A stretch of 64,000 nucleotides of DNA from Serratia fonticola (GTDB lineage: Bacteria; Pseudomonadota; Gammaproteobacteria; Enterobacterales; Enterobacteriaceae). The notes under the pieces were generated by a model, which was given only the letters and a program-made list of their open reading frames with translations, was not told where the DNA came from and did no database searches. The stretch spans positions 682,001 to 746,000 of the forward strand of contig NZ_VFMK01000001.1 of NCBI RefSeq assembly GCF_006715025.1. The letters run 5' to 3'. Positions 60,277-64,000 of the stretch are shown here, piece after piece; positions within the stretch are counted from its first letter, which is position 1, and the number at the start of each line of letters is the position of its first letter. The position numbers and the translations under genes are program-made.

Positions 60277-62822
60277 GCGTTGTTCTCCTCGGTTTCCACT
60301 AAGGTGAAGGGAATGCGTTCGTCCGGACGTGCCGGGCGATGTTGGTCGCGTTCGGGGACGACTTGCACGTTAGGATCGCGTTGGCTGCTGTTGATGAAGT
60401 GAGCGAAGCGCACTTGCGATTGTGGCTGCTCAAGGGTTTCTTTCCATTCACAGATCACCGCTTCTCGCAGGCGGGCAATTTCTGCTTCCAACTGCGCGTT
60501 GATGCCCAGTTTGTCGTCAATAATCACGCTACGCAGATAGTCGATGCCGCCTTCCAGGCTTTCCAACCAGACCGAGGTTCGCTGCAACTTATCGCCGGTG
60601 CGGATGTAGAACATCATAAAGCGATCGAGGTAACGCATCAGGGTTTCATTATCGAGATCGGCCGCCAGCAGGTCAGCATGACGTGGTTTCATCCCGCCAT
60701 TGCCGCAGACATAAAGGTTCCAGCCGTTTTCGGTGGCAATAATGCCAACGTCTTTGCCCTGTGCTTCGGCACATTCACGGGTACAGCCAGAGACACCAAA
60801 CTTCATTTTGTGCGGGGTACGGATGCCCTTGTAGCGGTGCTCAAGCTGAACGCCGAAGCCGACGCTGTCACCGACGCCATAGCGGCACCAGGTGCTGCCG
60901 ACGCAGGTTTTCGCCATGCGCAGGGCTTTGGCATAGGCATGGCCCGTTTCGAAACCGGCGGCGATCAGTTTGCTCCAGATAGCTGGCAGGTCGTCTTTTT
61001 GCGCGCCGAACATGCCGATGCGCATAGAACCGGTCATCTTGGTATACAGGCGGTATTCTTTGGCAATCTGGCCGATAGCCAGCAGGCCATCAGGGGTGAT
61101 TTCACCACCGGCAGAGCGGGGGATCACAGAATAGGTGCCATCTTTCTGGATGTTGCCCAGGAAATTGTCATTGGTGTCCTGCAACGGCGTATGCTGCGGC
61201 TTGAGGATATACTCGTTCCAGCAGGATGCCAGCAGGGAACCGACGGTGGGTTTACAAACTTCGCAACCGTAACCTTTGCCGTATTTTGCCAACAGCGCTT
61301 CGAAGGTTTTGATACCTTCAACGCGGATCAGGTGGTATAGCTCCTGACGTGAGTAAGCAAAATGTTCACACAGGTGATTGTTGACTTCGATGCCTTGCTT
61401 GCTCAGTTCCGCATTCAAGACCTGGGTAATCAGGGGAACGCAGCCGCCGCAGCCGGTACCGGCTTTGGTCTCTGACTTGATGGCCGCCACGGTATGGCAA
61501 CCCATGTTCACCGCTTTGATAATATCGCCTTTGCTGACGTCGAAGCAGGAACAGATTTGTGCGCTGTCCGGCAACGAGTCCACGCCGATGGCCGGTTTAC
61601 TGCCGGCGTGGGCCGGCAGGATCAGGCTATCCGGGTTTTCTGGTAATTCAATATTATTCAATGCCAACTGAAGCAGATTGCCGTAGTCACTGGTATCCCC
61701 GACCAGCACCGCACCCAGCAGCGTCTTGTTGTCTGCGCTGACGATGAGGCGTTTATAAACCTCTTTGCTTTCGTCCAGATAGACGTAGCTGCGGGCCCCT
61801 TCGGTGCGCGCATGGGCATCACCAATGCCACCGACATCCACACCCAGGAGCTTTAATTTGGCGCTCATATCCGCGCCCTGGAAGCTATTCTCACGGTTAA
61901 GCAGATGGTCGGCTGCGACCTGCGCCATTTTGTAACCTGGGGCGACCAGGCCGAAGGTGCGCTGTTGCCAAGAGGCGCATTCACCAATGGCGTAAACATC
62001 CGGATCGGAAGTCTGGCAACAGTCATTGATCGCAATACCGCCGCGAGGGGCCGTAGCCAAACCGCATTGATGGGCCAGTTTATCCTGTGGGCGGATGCCG
62101 GTTGAGAACACGATAAAGTCGACTTCCAGCTCGCTGCCGTCGGCAAAGTGCATGGTTTTGCGTGCGCTTTTCCCACCGTTGACGATCTCGGTGGTATTTT
62201 TACCGGTATGGACTTTGACACCCATGCGTTCGATCTTGCGGCGTAGCTGGTCACCGCCCATCGCGTCGAGCTGTTCTGCCATCAGCATTGGAGCAAATTC
62301 GATAACATGGGTTTCAACACCCAGGCTTTTCAGTGCACCGGCGGCTTCCAGGCCGAGCAGGCCACCGCCGACTACCGCGCCGCGTTTGCTGCGGCGGGCG
62401 CAGGACTCGATGGCATTGAGATCTTCAATCGTGCGATAAACAAAGCAATCCTGGCTCTCCGATCCTTTGATTGGCGGGATCCACGGATATGAGCCGGTCG
62501 CCATGATCAGCTTGTCGTAATACACCGTACGACCACTATTGGAGTGGATCACTTTTTCTGCGCGGTTAATGGTAATGGCACGTTCGCCTACCAGCACGTT
62601 CACACCCTGTTTTTCGTAAAAGCCTTCGCGAACCAGCGAAAGCTCTTCAGCGGTATGATGAGAAAAATAAGAAGAGAGATGCACGCGATCGTAGGCGATA
62701 CGGGGTTCTTCACAAAAGACGGTGATTTCAAACTGGTCTTTGTCTGCTTTTTCCAGCAGATCTTCGATAAAACGGTGGCCGACCATACCGTTACCGATAA
62801 CAGCGAGTTGGACTCTGCGCAT
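60273..62822 (-). CDS. nirB: Nitrite reductase (NADH) large subunit NirB
   Basis: Cytoplasmic siroheme enzyme that reduces nitrite to ammonia with NADH during anaerobic growth; 849 residues. In order: FAD/NADH domains (QLAVIGNGMVGHRFIEDLLE; GAVVGGGLLGLEAAGALKSL), a BFD-like [2Fe-2S] domain (ICSCFDVSKGDIIKAV and GTGCGGCVPL), and the sulfite/nitrite reductase part with siroheme-[4Fe-4S] ligands in TCVGSTWCRYGVGD and GVSGCTRECAEAQGKD. The start ATG at 62822 (MRRVQLAVIG) fits the family; the extension to 62894 is ignored. FNR and NarL-like sites lie just upstream. Confidence 0.98.
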   Translation of the reverse strand: MRRVQLAVIGNGMVGHRFIEDLLEKADKDQFEITVFCEEPRIAYDRVHLSSYFSHHTAEELSLVREGFYEKQGVNVLVGERAITINRAEKVIHSNSGRTVYYDKLIMATGSYPWIPPIKGSESQDCFVYRTIEDLNAIESCARRSKRGAVVGGGLLGLEAAGALKSLGVETHVIEFAPMLMAEQLDAMGGDQLRRKIERMGVKVHTGKNTTEIVNGGKSARKTMHFADGSELEVDFIVFSTGIRPQDKLAHQCGLATAPRGGIAINDCCQTSDPDVYAIGECASWQQRTFGLVAPGYKMAQVAADHLLNRENSFQGADMSAKLKLLGVDVGGIGDAHARTEGARSYVYLDESKEVYKRLIVSADNKTLLGAVLVGDTSDYGNLLQLALNNIELPENPDSLILPAHAGSKPAIGVDSLPDSAQICSCFDVSKGDIIKAVNMGCHTVAAIKSETKAGTGCGGCVPLITQVLNAELSKQGIEVNNHLCEHFAYSRQELYHLIRVEGIKTFEALLAKYGKGYGCEVCKPTVGSLLASCWNEYILKPQHTPLQDTNDNFLGNIQKDGTYSVIPRSAGGEITPDGLLAIGQIAKEYRLYTKMTGSMRIGMFGAQKDDLPAIWSKLIAAGFETGHAYAKALRMAKTCVGSTWCRYGVGDSVGFGVQLEHRYKGIRTPHKMKFGVSGCTRECAEAQGKDVGIIATENGWNLYVCGNGGMKPRHADLLAADLDNETLMRYLDRFMMFYIRTGDKLQRTSVWLESLEGGIDYLRSVIIDDKLGINAQLEAEIARLREAVICEWKETLEQPQSQVRFAHFINSSQRDPNVQVVPERDQHRPARPDERIPFTLVETEENNA

Positions 62823-62880
62823 TATTGCCTCAAAATTCTGATTTCCTGGATGTACCTTATTCCTCCCTGACACCAGTTTA

Positions 62881-62894
62881 TTGATACAAATCAA
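62881..62894 (-). promoter_or_regulatory. FNR site of the nirB promoter
   Basis: TTGATACAAATCAA is a perfect FNR palindrome (TTGAT-n4-ATCAA). Its centre is at 62887.5. If it acts at -41.5, as class II FNR sites do, transcription starts near 62846, and TAAGGT (62854-62859 on the minus strand) falls at the -10 position. Confidence 0.88.
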
Positions 62895-62907
62895 GACAGC
62901 CCCTATA

Positions 62908-62923
62908 TACCTCTAAGTGGTTA
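62908..62923 (-). promoter_or_regulatory. NarL/NarP-like 7-2-7 site of the nirB promoter
   Basis: TACCTCT-AA-GTGGTTA: the first arm fits the TACYYMT heptamer fully, the inverse arm in about five of seven. The centre (62915.5) is 28 bases upstream of the FNR centre, which is the same spacing as the -69.5 and -41.5 sites known for E. coli nirB. Confidence 0.65.
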
Positions 62924-63108
62924 TATATATGATTTATATGGATATTTGTTAAGTTGCGGTTTTTGTTCAACTTTAGCTGAATCGAGCCAGTTGATGGGAG
63001 GCGTTCCGGCTGGACAGTCGCCGGGCGGAAGATAATTGGCTGGTAACGTTGTCAGCCTGGTTTTGCCCAGTATGATGAACAAAACGGCTGGCCGAGCAGA
63101 GGTGGAAA

Positions 63109-64000
63109 GTGGCGAACAATACCGTGAAGTTTATCGATAACCTTTGTCTGAGTGGGCATGAAGGGTTATGGCAATTAGCCATTGAGCAGGGCCGTATTGC
63201 GCATATCATTCCGCAACCGGAAGGGCTCGAGTGGCGCAGTGATGCTCTGGATGCGCAGGGTGGGCTGGCATTGCCAGCCTTTGTTGAGCCGCATATCCAT
63301 CTGGACACGACGCAAACGGCTGGGCAACCCGCCTGGAACCAGTCAGGGACACTGTTTGAAGGCATTGAACGTTGGGCAGAACGCAAAGCACTGCTTACGC
63401 ACGAAGACGTAAAGCAGCGGGCCTGGCAGACGCTGAAGTGGCAAATTGCCAATGGGGTACAGTATGTTCGTACCCACGTTGATGTGTCTGATCCTGGCCT
63501 CACAGCGCTGCGCGCCATGTTGGAAGTCAAACAAGAGGTGGCACCCTGGGTTACGATGCAGATCGTCGCCTTCCCGCAGGAAGGGATCTTGTCTTATCCC
63601 AATGGTGAAGCGTTGCTGGAGGAGGCCTTGCGGCTTGGGGCGGATGTCGTTGGTGCTATCCCGCATTTTGAATTCACCCGTGAATACGGCGTGGAGTCGC
63701 TGCACAAGGCTTTTGCTCTGGCGCAGAAGTATAACCGGCTGGTGGACGTGCACTGCGATGAGATCGACGATGAGCAATCCCGCTTTGTCGAAACGGTAGC
63801 CACTCTGGCATTGAAGCTGGATATGGGCGATAGCGTGACCGCCAGCCACACTACCGCGATGCACTCTTACAATGGGGCCTATACCTCGCGGTTGTTCCGT
63901 TTGCTTAAAATGTCCGGTATCAACTTTGTGGCCAATCCGTTAGTGAATATTCACCTGCAAGGGCGTTTTGATACTTACCCTAAACGGCGTGGGATCACGC
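63109..64000 (+). CDS. codA: Cytosine deaminase, N-terminal part
   Basis: Amidohydrolase that turns cytosine into uracil and ammonia for pyrimidine salvage. 297 codons are in the window; the gene continues past its end. The start is a GTG at 63109, six bases after AGAGG, giving (M)ANNTVKFIDNLCLSGHEG. Metal ligands are in FVEPHIHLDTTQTAGQP (His62, His64), DVHCDEIDDEQSRF and TASHTTAMHSYNGAYTSRLF, and FPQEGILSYPNGEALLEEAL is typical. The usual partner, the permease codB, is not upstream: the gene is divergent from nirB, 286 bases away. Confidence 0.95.
   Translation, partial: MANNTVKFIDNLCLSGHEGLWQLAIEQGRIAHIIPQPEGLEWRSDALDAQGGLALPAFVEPHIHLDTTQTAGQPAWNQSGTLFEGIERWAERKALLTHEDVKQRAWQTLKWQIANGVQYVRTHVDVSDPGLTALRAMLEVKQEVAPWVTMQIVAFPQEGILSYPNGEALLEEALRLGADVVGAIPHFEFTREYGVESLHKAFALAQKYNRLVDVHCDEIDDEQSRFVETVATLALKLDMGDSVTASHTTAMHSYNGAYTSRLFRLLKMSGINFVANPLVNIHLQGRFDTYPKRRGIT

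Noticed and set aside
60339..61340. 333-codon open frame on the plus strand opposite nirB
   Set aside because: Antisense shadow of a well conserved gene; no family features or start signals.
1..64000. CRISPR array, prophage, insertion sequence, tRNA or rRNA genes
   Set aside because: I saw no regularly spaced direct repeats, no transposase, integrase or phage structural frames, and no tRNA- or rRNA-like sequence.

Overview
The window is a chromosomal segment of a gamma-proteobacterium of the order Enterobacterales. Gene content, gene order and protein lengths match the glg-glp-mal-feo-ompR-pck-hof-aro-dam-nir stretch of enteric chromosomes. The moderately high GC, the ula regulon placed next to malT, and intergenic repeats of a type I associate with Yersinia and Serratia point to Yersiniaceae, most likely Serratia or a close relative. 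This is an inference from the sequence alone; no database search was made.

Layout. 1-4450: end of the glycogen operon (glgC C-terminus, glgA, glgP). 4461-8468: aerobic glycerol-3-phosphate genes glpD, glpR, glpG and glpE, all on the minus strand. 8640-9617: an orphan autotransporter-type outer-membrane barrel with no passenger. 9893-16760: the complete L-ascorbate (ula) regulon, ulaR and ulaG leftward and the ulaABCDEF operon rightward. 16809-24569: malT divergent from malP and malQ; malQ carries a single-base frameshift in a G7 run. 24750-26867: nfuA, gntX and, divergently, bioH. 27170-27454: a small secreted DUF1471 protein. 27499-30355: feoABC for ferrous iron uptake. 30973-34030: tex and greB. 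34273-34728: a small periplasmic SnoaL-like protein. 35100-37186: ompR-envZ. 37321-43353: pckA, then the stress group hslO, hslR, yrfG, igaA. 43790-47114: nudE and mrcA. 47236-50714: hofMNOPQ, a DNA-uptake/type IV pilus secretin-type operon. 51155-57568: the aroK-aroB-damX-dam-rpe-gph-trpS cluster. 57612-62822: nirBDC-cysG for anaerobic nitrite reduction, read leftward. 63109-end: a partial codA.

How it works together. Most of the window is housekeeping: storage glucan synthesis and breakdown, maltodextrin and glycerol catabolism, iron uptake, envelope sensing (OmpR/EnvZ, IgaA), peptidoglycan synthesis, aromatic biosynthesis, DNA methylation, and siroheme-dependent nitrite reduction, where CysG makes the siroheme used by NirB. 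Regulatory DNA is readable in places: a perfect FNR site and a NarL/NarP-like 7-2-7 site 28 bp apart upstream of nirB, a 7-1-7 Fur box upstream of feoA, MalT boxes upstream of malP, a GlpR operator-like site upstream of glpD, and paired TGTGATT repeats near ulaG and ulaA.

I found no CRISPR array, prophage, insertion sequence, tRNA or rRNA, and no convincing new multi-gene system. The points most worth checking are the malQ frameshift, the passenger-less barrel, the duplicated terminator flanking a strongly folded element between nudE and mrcA, and several families of structured intergenic repeats. Coordinates of complete CDSs include the stop codon.
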